The notes under the pieces are model-generated. The model ran no database searches. It saw nothing but the letters and a program-made list of their open reading frames with translations, and was not told the origin of the DNA. 64,000 nt of DNA from Candidatus Fimivivens faecavium. Lineage in GTDB: Bacteria; Bacillota; Clostridia; Oscillospirales; Ruminococcaceae. Positions 8,500 to 16,525 of the stretch are shown here, in pieces. The DNA lies in assembly GCA_018716105.1 (NCBI GenBank), contig DVKH01000020.1:36109-100108 (forward strand), in the 5' to 3' direction. The first letter of the stretch is position 1. Each line of letters starts with the position of its first letter. The translations under genes and the position numbers were made by a program.

Positions 8500-9831
8500 T
8501 TATTTGGTTTCGCCATTATTTGGCTTGGAAGGCTGTTTCTTTTCCGCAGCGCCATCGGGATTCCCACTCATCTGATGGTGCAGATCGAGGATGGTCTGGG
8601 TCGCAAGATCGAATTCCGAAACCTCCTGGTACCGTTCGACCAGCGGGCTCTCGACAAGATCGCTGTAGCCCTTCGCCTTGGATTTGTAGACCACATGCAG
8701 CAGGATCGGGGTGATGATAGCTGTCGCAACCACTGCGATGATCACCGGCCCGAAGAACATCGGATTCATTAATCCGGAGGAGATGCCCTTATTCGCAACA
8801 ATCAGCGTAACCTCGCCGCGGCTGATCATGCCGACGCCGATGCGGATGGATTCGCTGTTCGAGTAATGGCAGAGCCTTGCGCCCAATCCGCAGCCGACCA
8901 CCTTGCTGGCGATTGCGAGCAGCAGAAGCAGCACGCTGAACAGGATAATCGTCGCGTTCATTTCCGGAAGTTCAACCTTCACGCCGATGCTCGCGAAGAA
9001 AATCGGCGAAAGCAGCATGTAGGAAAGGGTCTCGCACCGCGAGGTGACATAAGTCGCCCGAGTTGTGTTGGAGATGATCAGGCCCGCGATAAACGCGCCG
9101 GTGATGTCCGCGATGCCAAAATACCGCTCCGCAATATAAGAATAGATCAGGCAGAACGCAAATAAAATAATCGCAAAGCGCTTTCTGTCCCGGCCGGCGG
9201 AACTCATCCATTTTTGAATCGAACGGTGGAGCATCATGCCCACCACCACGCTCAGGACGAAGAACGCGACGATTTTCACCACGATCATCATAATGTTCAC
9301 ATTTGGGTCTGCCGCGCTTGTCATGATGGTCAGACAAACAATGCCGAGGATATCGTCGGTCAGCGCCGCGCCGAGAATCGCGTTGCCGGACCGGGTTGAC
9401 AGCTTCCCCATCTCTTTAAGGGTTTCGACCGTGATGCTGACCGAGGTCGAGGCCAAAACCACGCCGATGAACACGTTCTGAAGAAAGTTCTCATGCCCCG
9501 TATTAAAGGCAAAGGCAAGGAAATATCCGCCGGCCACCGACACAATAACGCCGGCCAGCGCGATGACAAACGAAGACTTGCCGGAGTTCTTCAGCTCGTT
9601 GATATCGGTCTGAAGCCCAGCGTTAAACATCAGGACGATAACCCCGATCTCCGCAAGCTGATTTAAAAAGTCGGTCGGATGAAGAATGCCCAGAATCGAA
9701 GGGCCGAGGATCAGCCCGCTGATCAGCGCCCCGACAACCTGGGGCATGTCAAAGCGTTTGGTAAGGATCCCAAGCAGTTTTGTGCTGCATAATATGACCG
9801 CTACCTGGAATAAAAAATCATAATCTTCCAT
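8500..9831 (-). CDS. Kef-type (CPA2) cation:proton antiporter, membrane domain only
   Basis: The 443-residue product has about 12 hydrophobic segments and CPA2 motifs such as [15 protein letters not shown] near the N-terminus and [14 protein letters not shown] near residue 245. It stops after the membrane domain with a short polar tail; no TrkA-N nucleotide-binding domain is attached. Members exchange K+ or Na+ for protons; ion choice cannot be read from sequence. The ATG at 9831 sits 11 bases after GGGGG; a GTG at 9843 is an alternative. Monocistronic, with its own promoter and terminator. Confidence 0.88.
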   Translation of the reverse strand: MEDYDFLFQVAVILCSTKLLGILTKRFDMPQVVGALISGLILGPSILGILHPTDFLNQLAEIGVIVLMFNAGLQTDINELKNSGKSSFVIALAGVIVSVAGGYFLAFAFNTGHENFLQNVFIGVVLASTSVSITVETLKEMGKLSTRSGNAILGAALTDDILGIVCLTIMTSAADPNVNIMMIVVKIVAFFVLSVVVGMMLHRSIQKWMSSAGRDRKRFAIILFAFCLIYSYIAERYFGIADITGAFIAGLIISNTTRATYVTSRCETLSYMLLSPIFFASIGVKVELPEMNATIILFSVLLLLLAIASKVVGCGLGARLCHYSNSESIRIGVGMISRGEVTLIVANKGISSGLMNPMFFGPVIIAVVATAIITPILLHVVYKSKAKGYSDLVESPLVERYQEVSEFDLATQTILDLHHQMSGNPDGAAEKKQPSKPNNGETK

Positions 9832-9890
9832 CCTATTTTCCACCCCCGTCGATGAGTCCAGAACCCAAAAAATCTTTCTGGAGCTTTAAC

Positions 9891-9919
9891 AGTATAGCTC
9901 TTTAATAAAGGAAATGCAA
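9891..9919 (-). promoter_or_regulatory. Promoter of the Kef-type antiporter
   Basis: TTGCAT (9914-9919) and TATACT (9891-9896) on the minus strand with a 17-base spacer, about 55 bases upstream of the start codon. Confidence 0.7.
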
Positions 9920-10093
9920 TCAGAAAAATCGGCAAATACTATATAAAAAACTCGTCTAACTTGTACAAAATAAACAAATTTCCACAATCTCTCTTTCATG
10001 CCAGTTTTTTTCATGCAGGATTTCTATCATCCTGGAAGTCCTGCACATATTCTATCCATCGTATCGAACCGTCTTTTCAAACGCCGCAAACGG

Positions 10094-10125
10094 ATCGCGC
10101 GCCAGGCTGGCAGCCGGCGCGCGAT
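10094..10125. repeat. Perfect inverted repeat after the GntR gene
   Basis: 10-bp arms ATCGCGCGCC and GGCGCGCGAT around a 12-base loop, just past the end of the GntR-family gene. No clear T-run follows on the minus strand, so it may be a weak terminator or a regulatory hairpin. The rest of the 300-bp gap (9920-10142) is AT-rich and holds nothing I recognise. Confidence 0.5.
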
Positions 10126-10142
10126 TGTATATTATTTATCAA

Positions 10143-10847
10143 TCATTTTAGGGAGTCCGCCATCTTACGGTTCTGCTCAATCCGGTAATCCGTCGCGTTC
10201 TGGAGATGAAAAACCAGCGCGGCGGTCGCCTTTTCGATATTCAGTTCAGCGATTGCGTCACGGATCATTCTGTGCTCCTCGCAGCATTCCCGCTGCCGTT
10301 CCGCGGTGTAATTTTGGGGCGGCCTGCAGCGGCGAATCACCTGGTAAAGCTCGTTGCAGATGCCGATCAGCCGCTGGTTCCCACCGTTCCTGATCCAGAC
10401 ATTGTGAATGGCGGCGTTGGTGTCCTGATGGAACTCGCGGCTCTCCTCCGATACGCTCCGCGCCTGTTCCAGCGCCTCGTCGATCTCCATCAGCGCCCGG
10501 AACCGGACCTCATCGTTGCGGAAGGCGTTGAAACTGAGCTTCATCGCCATCGTCTCAACCGCCTCGCGGCACTGCATCAGCTCCCGGAGCTCTTCGTCCG
10601 ACATCTCGAGCACCACAACGCCCTTCCACGGGCGCACCGCGACAAGGCCCTCGCTCTCCAGCAGGCGAAACGCCTCCCGGACCGGAGCGGAGCCTACCCC
10701 GGCCTCCTTTGCGATGTCCTGCTCGTTGAGGCTCATCCCAACGGGATAAGTCCCATCGAGAATCCCGGCTTTGAGCATCTGATAGATCTTTTGATTTTTT
10801 TCGCTGCGGCGCACAATTCCGATTCGTTCAAGATTGTTCTCGCTCAA
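10143..10847 (-). CDS. GntR-family transcriptional regulator with FCD ligand domain
   Basis: The 234-residue product has an N-terminal winged helix (residues about 15-80, with the GntR segment LNEQDIAKEAGVGSAPVREAFRLLESEGLV) and a C-terminal all-helical FCD domain containing His residues suited to metal or organic acid binding (SREFHQDTNAAIHN, CCEEHRMIRDAI). FCD regulators usually respond to organic acids or sugars acids. The start is probably the TTG at 10847, ten bases after GGGGG and only about 18 bases from the predicted transcription start. It is divergent from cca; its target is not obvious from neighbours. Confidence 0.87.
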   Translation of the reverse strand: MSENNLERIGIVRRSEKNQKIYQMLKAGILDGTYPVGMSLNEQDIAKEAGVGSAPVREAFRLLESEGLVAVRPWKGVVVLEMSDEELRELMQCREAVETMAMKLSFNAFRNDEVRFRALMEIDEALEQARSVSEESREFHQDTNAAIHNVWIRNGGNQRLIGICNELYQVIRRCRPPQNYTAERQRECCEEHRMIRDAIAELNIEKATAALVFHLQNATDYRIEQNRKMADSLK

Positions 10848-10871
10848 AGTCCAGTCGCCCCCTATGATTTT

Positions 10872-10900
10872 ATGATAGCATCCAGCCTGCCGTTTTTCAA
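10872..10900 (-). promoter_or_regulatory. Promoter of the GntR-family regulator
   Basis: TTGAAA (10895-10900) and TATCAT (10872-10877) on the minus strand, spacer 17. Confidence 0.65.
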
Positions 10901-10934
10901 TTCAAAAGGCTCACAAATCCACAGCCCCGCCCGT

Positions 10935-10963
10935 TTGCGAATTTGTCTGCCATATCGTATAAT
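10935..10963 (+). promoter_or_regulatory. Promoter of cca
   Basis: TTGCGA (10935-10940) and TATAAT (10958-10963), spacer 17. The roughly 100-base leader that follows contains GGGG/CCCC blocks and a GCCGCAACTGCGGC hairpin, so it may be structured; I do not recognise a known riboswitch. Confidence 0.65.
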
Positions 10964-11069
10964 AACGCCAGGGGATGAATAAACCCCAACCCGCTCCAAT
11001 AGGGGCTGGCGCAGCTTAAAGCCGCAACTGCGGCGATGGATCAACAGGACAGGAAAAGGGGGACTGTAA

Positions 11070-12413
11070 ATGCAACGGCTGGAAAGCGCCGGCGCGCGCG
11101 CGGTGATGGAGCGCCTCGCCGCGGCCGGATATGAAGCATATCTCATCGGCGGGTGCGTGCGCGATTCATTGATGGGCCGCGCGCCGCACGACTGGGACGT
11201 CGCGACCGACGCCGAGCCGGAGGCGGTCCTCTCGGTGTTCGGCGGCCAAAGGGTCATCGAAACCGGCCTCAAGCATGGAACCGTCACCGTCCTTTGCGGG
11301 GACGAGCCGGTTGAAGTCACCACCTACCGGGTGGACGGCGAATATTCCGACGGGCGGCGGCCGGACGGCGTGCGCTTCACACGTTCGCTGCGGGAGGACG
11401 TCTCCCGCCGGGATTTCACCATCAACGCCCTCGCCTGGAACCCGTCGGAGGGCGTTCTGGATCTGGTCGGCGGGGAAAAAGACCTTGAGGACGGGATCAT
11501 CCGCTGCATCGGCGACGCGGATCAGCGTTTTTCGGAGGACGGGCTTCGGATTCTGCGCGCGCTGCGCTTTGCGTCGGAACTCGGCTTTTCCATTGAAAGC
11601 GGCACAAAGGCCGCGATCTTCCGCCAGCTCCCGCTGCTCGGGCGGGTTTCCGAGGAGCGGAAGACGTCGGAGCTTCTGCGCCTTCTCTGCGGAAAGAACG
11701 TCCTTTCCGTCCTGGAGGAGTATGCCGAAGTGGTTTTCGCCCTGATTCCGGAGCTTCGCCCCACCCTCGGCTGCCTCCAGAACAATCCATATCACTGCTA
11801 CGACGTCTGGAATCATATCATCCACACCGTCGAAAACATCGAACCCGACCCGCTCCTGCGGCTGACGATGCTGCTCCACGACATTGGAAAGCCCGCCGCG
11901 AACGAGGCGAGCGGAATCTTTTTCGGGCACCCGGAGGAGGGCGCTAAGATCGCCGCCGGCATTCTGGAGCGGATGCGGCTCGACCGCAAGACCCAGAAAA
12001 CCGTCCTCACCCTGATCACCGTACACGACGTGAAGATCCCGCCCGACAGCCGCGCCGAGGTCCGGCGCTGGCTCGGCCGCCTCGGCGAAGAGAACCTTCG
12101 GCGGCTGGTCAAAATCAAGTTCGCGGACAACCGCGCGAAACGTCCCGAGGTCTGGCAGGCGCGCCGGCCCGGCTTTGAGGCGCTTTCCGCCCTGGCCGAG
12201 GAGGTGATCGCCTCGGGCTGCTGCTGCCGCCTCGATCAGCTGGCAGTCGACGGAAAGGATCTGCTCTCGATCGGCATCCCCGCGGGCGAAGCGCTTGGGC
12301 AAATGCTGGAATCCCTTCTCGGCCGGGTGATCTCTGAGGAGCTTCCGAACGAGCGGGAGGCGCTTCTCTGCGCCGCGCGCGAAGCGCTCCCCCAAATAGC
12401 AAAACCGTTTTAA
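11070..12413 (+). CDS. cca: CCA tRNA nucleotidyltransferase
   Basis: This enzyme adds or repairs the 3' CCA end of tRNAs. The 447-residue product shows the class II nucleotidyltransferase motifs: LIGGCVRDSLMG, the catalytic HDWDVATDA, RRDFTINALAWNP and EDGLRILRALRFASELGF. An HD domain (LLHDIGKPAANE) is in the C-terminal half, as in enzymes that also carry phosphohydrolase activity. The ATG at 11070 follows AGGGGG. The need for it fits tRNA-Pro in this window, which has no encoded CCA, while the other three tRNAs do. Confidence 0.95.
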   Translation: MQRLESAGARAVMERLAAAGYEAYLIGGCVRDSLMGRAPHDWDVATDAEPEAVLSVFGGQRVIETGLKHGTVTVLCGDEPVEVTTYRVDGEYSDGRRPDGVRFTRSLREDVSRRDFTINALAWNPSEGVLDLVGGEKDLEDGIIRCIGDADQRFSEDGLRILRALRFASELGFSIESGTKAAIFRQLPLLGRVSEERKTSELLRLLCGKNVLSVLEEYAEVVFALIPELRPTLGCLQNNPYHCYDVWNHIIHTVENIEPDPLLRLTMLLHDIGKPAANEASGIFFGHPEEGAKIAAGILERMRLDRKTQKTVLTLITVHDVKIPPDSRAEVRRWLGRLGEENLRRLVKIKFADNRAKRPEVWQARRPGFEALSALAEEVIASGCCCRLDQLAVDGKDLLSIGIPAGEALGQMLESLLGRVISEELPNEREALLCAAREALPQIAKPF

Positions 12414-12505
12414 ATTGAACCCGCCTCCGCTCCCCGCGCCGGGTATCCGTTCGGCTTTTTTACAAAACGATTACGGGAAATTGCGGTTTGGCGGCGGATT
12501 TCGAC

Positions 12506-12534
12506 TTGACAAACGAAATGTTTCGGTTTAAGAT
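12506..12534 (+). promoter_or_regulatory. Promoter of the ilvA T-box transcript
   Basis: TTGACA (12506-12511) and TAAGAT (12529-12534), spacer 17, directly upstream of the T-box leader. Confidence 0.8.
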
Positions 12535-12540
12535 AGGCGT

Positions 12541-12831
12541 TAATAGAAAAATGCGTTGATAGGGACAAGGCGCCTGGCCATCGGTTCCGCCACAGAGAGC
12601 TGTCGTTCGCTGAAAGACAGCGCGGCCGCCCGGATGCAATCCCCCTTGAGCAGTCGTCTGAAACCGGGCGGGGACGCCCCAGGAGTAAGCCGGACCGGAT
12701 TCCCTCCGTTATCGGGGAGTGTATTGATGGATACACGCGCGAGGCCGCTGTTTTTCCGGCGGCGAACAAGAGTGGTACCGCGAAAAGCCGAACCGGCCTT
12801 CGCCTCTTGAATCAAGGGGCGGAGGTTTTTT
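12541..12831 (+). promoter_or_regulatory. T-box riboswitch upstream of ilvA
   Basis: This leader has the T-box landmarks: an AGAGAGCTG element at 12594-12602 followed by a GCTGAAAG segment, CCCTTGAGCAG closing stem I near 12643, and the highly conserved AGTGGTACCGCG at 12771-12782 that pairs with the uncharged tRNA end in the antiterminator. An intrinsic terminator follows, with arms CCTTCGCCTCTTGA (12797-12810) and TCAAGGGGCGGAGG (12812-12825) and six Ts. Low aminoacylation of the cognate tRNA would allow read-through into ilvA. Isoleucine is expected from the gene, but I could not fix the specifier codon by eye. Confidence 0.9.
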
Positions 12832-12880
12832 GTATCCCATCAATTAAAACCAGAATTTTGAGATGGCAAGGAGAAGTACG

Positions 12881-14116
12881 ATGGTCACACTCGACAAAAT
12901 CTATCACGCGGCCTATGTTTTAAAGCGGGTCGCCCGCTACACCGATCTCATCCACGCCCCCCACATCAACGAGGAGAGCGACATCTACCTCAAGACCGAG
13001 AACCTTCAGGTAACCGGTTCGTTTAAGGTGCGCGGCGCCTACTATAAGATTTCCCAGCTTTCGGAAGAGGAAAAATCCAAGGGCGTCATCGCCTGTTCCG
13101 CCGGGAACCATGCGCAGGGGGTCGCCCTCGCCGCGGCGAACGAGGGGATTCCCGCGCTGATCTGCATGCCCGACAGCGCCCCGATCTCGAAGGTCGAGGC
13201 GACCAAGAGCTACGGCGCCCAGATCGAGCTGGTCCAGGGCGCCTACGACGACGCATACGAGCGCGCGCTGGCCCTCCAGAAGGAGCAGGGCCGCACCTTC
13301 ATCCACCCGTTCGACGATTCGGACGTGATCGCCGGACAGGGCACCATCGGCCTCGAAATCCTCGACCAGCTCCCGGAGGTCAACGCCGTGATCGTCCCCA
13401 TCGGCGGCGGGGGGCTGATCTCCGGCGTCTCGTATGCGATCAAGTCGCTCAACCCCCAGTGCAAGGTCTACGGCGTCCAGGCGGCGGGCGCGCCTTCGAT
13501 GGCCCGCTCCCTCAAAGAGCACGAACAGATCACCCTCGAGCAGGCCAACACCTTCGCCGACGGAATCGCCGTCAAGCACCCGGGCGACCTGACCTATGAG
13601 CTCTGCCAGAAATACGTCGACGAAGTCGTCACCGTCACCGACGACGAGATCGCCACCGCGATCCTCGCCCTGATCGAGCAGCAGAAGATGGTCGCCGAGG
13701 GCGCGGGCGCGGTCGCGGTGGCCGCAGCGCTCTTCAACAAGGTAGATATCCGCGGCAAAAAGGTCGTCTGCCTCGTTTCGGGGGGCAACATCGACGTGAA
13801 TATCCTCTCCCGCGTCATCACCCGCGGCCTTGTAACGGCGGGCCGTATTTCCAACCTCACCATCGCCCTGATTGACAAGCCCGGCCAGCTCGAGGGGGTC
13901 TCGAACATCATCTCGCGCTGCGGCGGAAACGTCGTTTCAATCCACCACGACCGGGGCGAGGCGAATATGGCGATCAACGCCTGCTTCCTCAAAATTTCGA
14001 TGGAGACCCGGAACTTCGAGCAGGTCGAGCTGATCCAGAACGAGCTGCGGAAAGCCGGCTTCAACCTCGTCTCCGAACCGCTGACCTCCTGTATCCCGCA
14101 GGGCGGCCGGTTTTAA
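12881..14116 (+). CDS. ilvA: Threonine ammonia-lyase (threonine dehydratase), ACT-domain type
   Basis: The enzyme converts threonine to 2-oxobutyrate with pyridoxal phosphate. The 411-residue product carries the PLP lysine in NLQVTGSFKVRGAYYK (about residue 46), the glycine loop VIVPIGGGGLISG near 170, and a C-terminal ACT domain (about 330-405). That layout matches the single-ACT TdcB/IlvA group rather than the two-ACT form. The ATG at 12881 follows AAGGAG by 7 bases; an ATG six codons upstream has no site. The T-box points to a biosynthetic role, but a catabolic route towards propionate is also possible. Confidence 0.94.
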   Translation: MVTLDKIYHAAYVLKRVARYTDLIHAPHINEESDIYLKTENLQVTGSFKVRGAYYKISQLSEEEKSKGVIACSAGNHAQGVALAAANEGIPALICMPDSAPISKVEATKSYGAQIELVQGAYDDAYERALALQKEQGRTFIHPFDDSDVIAGQGTIGLEILDQLPEVNAVIVPIGGGGLISGVSYAIKSLNPQCKVYGVQAAGAPSMARSLKEHEQITLEQANTFADGIAVKHPGDLTYELCQKYVDEVVTVTDDEIATAILALIEQQKMVAEGAGAVAVAAALFNKVDIRGKKVVCLVSGGNIDVNILSRVITRGLVTAGRISNLTIALIDKPGQLEGVSNIISRCGGNVVSIHHDRGEANMAINACFLKISMETRNFEQVELIQNELRKAGFNLVSEPLTSCIPQGGRF

Positions 14117-14130
14117 AGCGAACGTCACAA

Positions 14131-14160
14131 AAGCGGAACGGCAATGCCGTTCCGCTTTTC
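14131..14160 (+). terminator. Intrinsic terminator of ilvA
   Basis: 12-bp stem AAGCGGAACGGC/GCCGTTCCGCTT with a three-base loop, followed by TTC. Confidence 0.8.
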
Positions 14161-14198
14161 TCATTCGCCGCCCGATTAACAGGATTGATAGGACCGGG

Positions 14199-14376
14199 TC
14201 AGCGCCGTCCGGCTTTTTCGAGCACGATCGCAAGGTCCTTGCAGTAGCGCCGGATTGGAAAGCCGTGTTCGAGGCCGCCCTGAAGGATTGTTCGGCGCCG
14301 TATTCCGGAGCTGCCATCTCCCCGCCGCACCCGCGCCAAGTCCGGCGCCGACCAGCCCCGCTTTCCGAATCTGCAT
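14199..14376 (-). pseudogene. Possible remnant of a beta-hydroxyacid dehydrogenase
   Basis: From the ATG at 14376, preceded by AAAGGAAACGG, the peptide MQIRKAGLVGAGLGAG resembles the Rossmann start of 3-hydroxyisobutyrate dehydrogenase-type enzymes. After a frame change the same strand reads LEHGFPIRRYCKDLAIVLEKAGR, which resembles the substrate-domain F.I....KDL..ALE.A segment of that family. About 200 residues that should lie between are missing. This would be an internally deleted, frameshifted pseudogene; the match is short and tentative. Confidence 0.35.
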
Positions 14377-14391
14377 GTTTCCGTTTCCTTT

Positions 14392-14952
14392 TCACCGCTC
14401 AAGCGTTTTGAGGTAATCCCGCACGCCGGTCTCGTAAAGATTGTTTCCGTTCGTGTCGATCACAACCGTCAGCGGAAGATCCCGCACCTCGAACCGATGA
14501 ATCGCCTCTGCGCCGAGATCGGGATAGGCGATCACTTCCGATTTCACAATCCGCGCCGAGAGCAGCGCCCCCGCGCCCCCGATCGCCGCAAAGTAAACCG
14601 CGTGGTTTTTCCGGATGGAGTCGATCACCTCCCGGGACCGAAGCCCTTTCCCGATCATCCCCCGAAGCCCCAGATCCAGCAGCTGGGGCGTATAGGCGTC
14701 CATCCGGTAGCTGGTGGTCGGCCCCGCGCTGCCCACGGCCTGCCCCGGTTTGGCTGGGGCGGGCCCGACGTAATAGATCACCGCGTCCCTGAGGTCGACC
14801 GGCAGCTCCTTCCCCGCCTGGATCAGCTCGGTCAGGCGCTTATGCGCCGCGTCTCTCGCCGTATAGACCACGCCGGTCATCAATACGCTGTCTCCCGCCG
14901 AAAGCCCGTCGGCTTCCTCCCGGGTGAGCGGCGCCGAAATCCGTTTCTGCAT
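14392..14952 (-). CDS. fumB: Class I fumarate hydratase, beta (C-terminal) subunit
   Basis: A 186-residue protein of the fumarase/tartrate dehydratase beta family. Visible features are LSAGDSVLMTGVVYTARDAAHKRL, IYYVGPAPAKPGQAVGSAGPTTSYRMD, and the KGLRSREVIDSIRKNHAVYF region. With the alpha subunit it forms the oxygen-sensitive [4Fe-4S] enzyme that interconverts fumarate and malate. L-tartrate dehydratase is a close relative and cannot be fully excluded, but no tartrate genes are nearby. It starts 16 bp after the alpha-subunit gene. Confidence 0.9.
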   Translation of the reverse strand: MQKRISAPLTREEADGLSAGDSVLMTGVVYTARDAAHKRLTELIQAGKELPVDLRDAVIYYVGPAPAKPGQAVGSAGPTTSYRMDAYTPQLLDLGLRGMIGKGLRSREVIDSIRKNHAVYFAAIGGAGALLSARIVKSEVIAYPDLGAEAIHRFEVRDLPLTVVIDTNGNNLYETGVRDYLKTLER

Positions 14953-14968
14953 CGCTTTTCCCTCCCCG

Positions 14969-15811
14969 TCAAAGTTCCGCCGAAGCGTGCCGGGTCACAT
15001 GGCAGTTGATGTTGACCGCGCACGGCATACAGGCGATGTGCGTCGGACAGGTTTCCACCGACACACAAAGCGCCGTCGTCCGCCCGCCGAAACCCTGCGG
15101 CCCAATCCCGAGAGCGTTGACCGCCTCGAGCAGCTCCGCCTCGAGGCGCATGTAATCTGGATCCGGATGGTGTTCGCCGACTGGCCGGAGAAGCGCCCGC
15201 TTCGCCAGCGCAGCCGCTTTGTCGAAGCTCCCGCCGAGGCCAACCCCGACCACAATCGGCGGGCAGGGGTTCGGCCCCGCCTCCCGGACGGTGCGAAGGA
15301 CGAACTCCTTTACCCCCTCGACCCCGTCGGAGGGTTTGAGCATCGCGATCCGGCTCATGTTTTCACTCCCCGCGCCCTTTGGCGCGACGGTAATTTTAAG
15401 CGTTTCCCCCGGGACAACGTCATAGCTGATCATCGCCGGTGTGTTGTCGCCGGTGTTGACCCGCCGGAACAGCGGATCGCCGACCACCGATTTGCGCAGG
15501 TACCCATCCCGGTATCCTTCGCGGACCCCCTCGTGAATCGCCTCCGAGAGGTCGCCCTCCACCCGGATTTCCTGTCCGAGTTCCACAAAGACGCAGGCAA
15601 GCCCGGTGTCCTGGCAGATCGGGATGCCCTCCCGGTCGGCGAGCTCGAAATTCTCCATAATCCTTTCGAGAACATCCTGCGCGACCGGCCAGCTCTCTGC
15701 GCGCCGTCCTTCGGCGATCGCCTTTCGAACGTCGTCCGGAAGCCGGAGATTCGCCTCGATGCAAAGCCGTCTCACCGCTTTGGTGATCTCGGCGGCGGGT
15801 ATCGTTTTCAT
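14969..15811 (-). CDS. fumA: Class I fumarate hydratase, alpha (N-terminal) subunit
   Basis: The 280-residue product shows the family segments EGIPICQDTGLACVFVELG (cluster-ligand Cys), NTGDNTPAMISYDVVPG, GVGLGGSFDKAAALAKRALLRP and a C-terminal CPTHIACMPCAVNINCH, supplying the three cysteines of the [4Fe-4S] cluster. The split two-gene form is typical of anaerobic Firmicutes. ATG at 15811 after AAAAGGGGG. First gene of a two-gene operon with its own promoter. Confidence 0.92.
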   Translation of the reverse strand: MKTIPAAEITKAVRRLCIEANLRLPDDVRKAIAEGRRAESWPVAQDVLERIMENFELADREGIPICQDTGLACVFVELGQEIRVEGDLSEAIHEGVREGYRDGYLRKSVVGDPLFRRVNTGDNTPAMISYDVVPGETLKITVAPKGAGSENMSRIAMLKPSDGVEGVKEFVLRTVREAGPNPCPPIVVGVGLGGSFDKAAALAKRALLRPVGEHHPDPDYMRLEAELLEAVNALGIGPQGFGGRTTALCVSVETCPTHIACMPCAVNINCHVTRHASAEL

Positions 15812-15834
15812 AGACCATCAGCCCCCTTTTGTTC

Positions 15835-15864
15835 ATTGTAACCGGGCTTCGGACGTCTTGTCAA
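15835..15864 (-). promoter_or_regulatory. Promoter of the fumarase operon
   Basis: TTGACA (15859-15864) and TACAAT (15835-15840) on the minus strand, spacer 18, about 25 bases upstream of the alpha-subunit start. Confidence 0.75.
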
Positions 15865-15952
15865 CGAGATCCGGCCATCCGCTGCGCACAGCCCGTTGTT
15901 TTTTTGCATTTTGTCTCTGTCAGATCCCGTTCCACTTTCCAAACAAGGGGAA

Positions 15953-15983
15953 AACGGGGCCTTCCTCGCCGGAAGGCCCCGTT
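15953..15983 (-). terminator. Terminator of the S10-rplQ ribosomal operon
   Basis: 13-bp stem AACGGGGCCTTCC/GGAAGGCCCCGTT with a five-base loop; on the minus strand it is followed by TTCCCC. It lies about 37 bases past the rplQ stop. Confidence 0.75.
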
Positions 15984-16019
15984 CTGTCGTCCCGGTAAAA
16001 CCGGACCGCTTTTTGTGGG

Positions 16020-16361
16020 TTATACAAGCTCGATAATCGCCATTTCGGCCGCGTCGCCGCGGCGCGGGCCGGTCCGGATGATACGGCAGTAGCCGCCGTT
16101 TCTTTCCCGGTATCTGGGAGCGATATCGTCGAGTACCTTTTTCGCCACAGTTTCCTTTGTGATAAAGGAGAACACCTGGCGCTTGGCGTGGAGATCTTCC
16201 CGCTTCGCGGTGGTGATGATCTTTTCCGCCACCGAGCGAACCTCCTTCGCGCGGGTCACGGTGGTTTCGATCCTGCCGTTCTCCATCAAGTAGGTAACCA
16301 TCGCTCTAAGCATCGCCATTCTATGATCGCTGGTTCTGCCGAGTTTTCTGGTGCCTGGCAT
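16020..16361 (-). CDS. rplQ: 50S ribosomal protein L17
   Basis: A 113-residue protein beginning [20 protein letters not shown], the L17 signature, with the usual [18 protein letters not shown] segment. Last gene of the long ribosomal operon, following rpoA as in most bacteria. The 164-bp gap to rpoA is unusually wide for this operon and contains nothing I recognise apart from its own ribosome binding site (GTAAGGAGTG). Confidence 0.97.
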   Translation of the reverse strand: MPGTRKLGRTSDHRMAMLRAMVTYLMENGRIETTVTRAKEVRSVAEKIITTAKREDLHAKRQVFSFITKETVAKKVLDDIAPRYRERNGGYCRIIRTGPRRGDAAEMAIIELV

Positions 16362-16525
16362 AGTATTTCACTCCTTACCTCTGTGATTATGCCGCTTTGC
16401 TCCGTGGGATCAGCGGCGGTGCGCCCCAAAGGGACCCGTGTAAAGCCCTTTGACGCATCAGGCTGGCGCGCGCCTTCCAACGGGGAACGGCGCGCGGTCG
16501 GGAGTCGGTTCCCGCGTTCTTCGCT

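Noticed and set aside
11166..12395. 409-codon minus-strand frame opposite cca
   Set aside because: Antisense shadow; cca motifs are complete on the plus strand.
14392..15811. L-tartrate dehydratase instead of fumarase
   Set aside because: The families are homologous, but no tartrate transport or regulatory genes are nearby; fumarase is the simpler call, although an assay would be needed to be certain.
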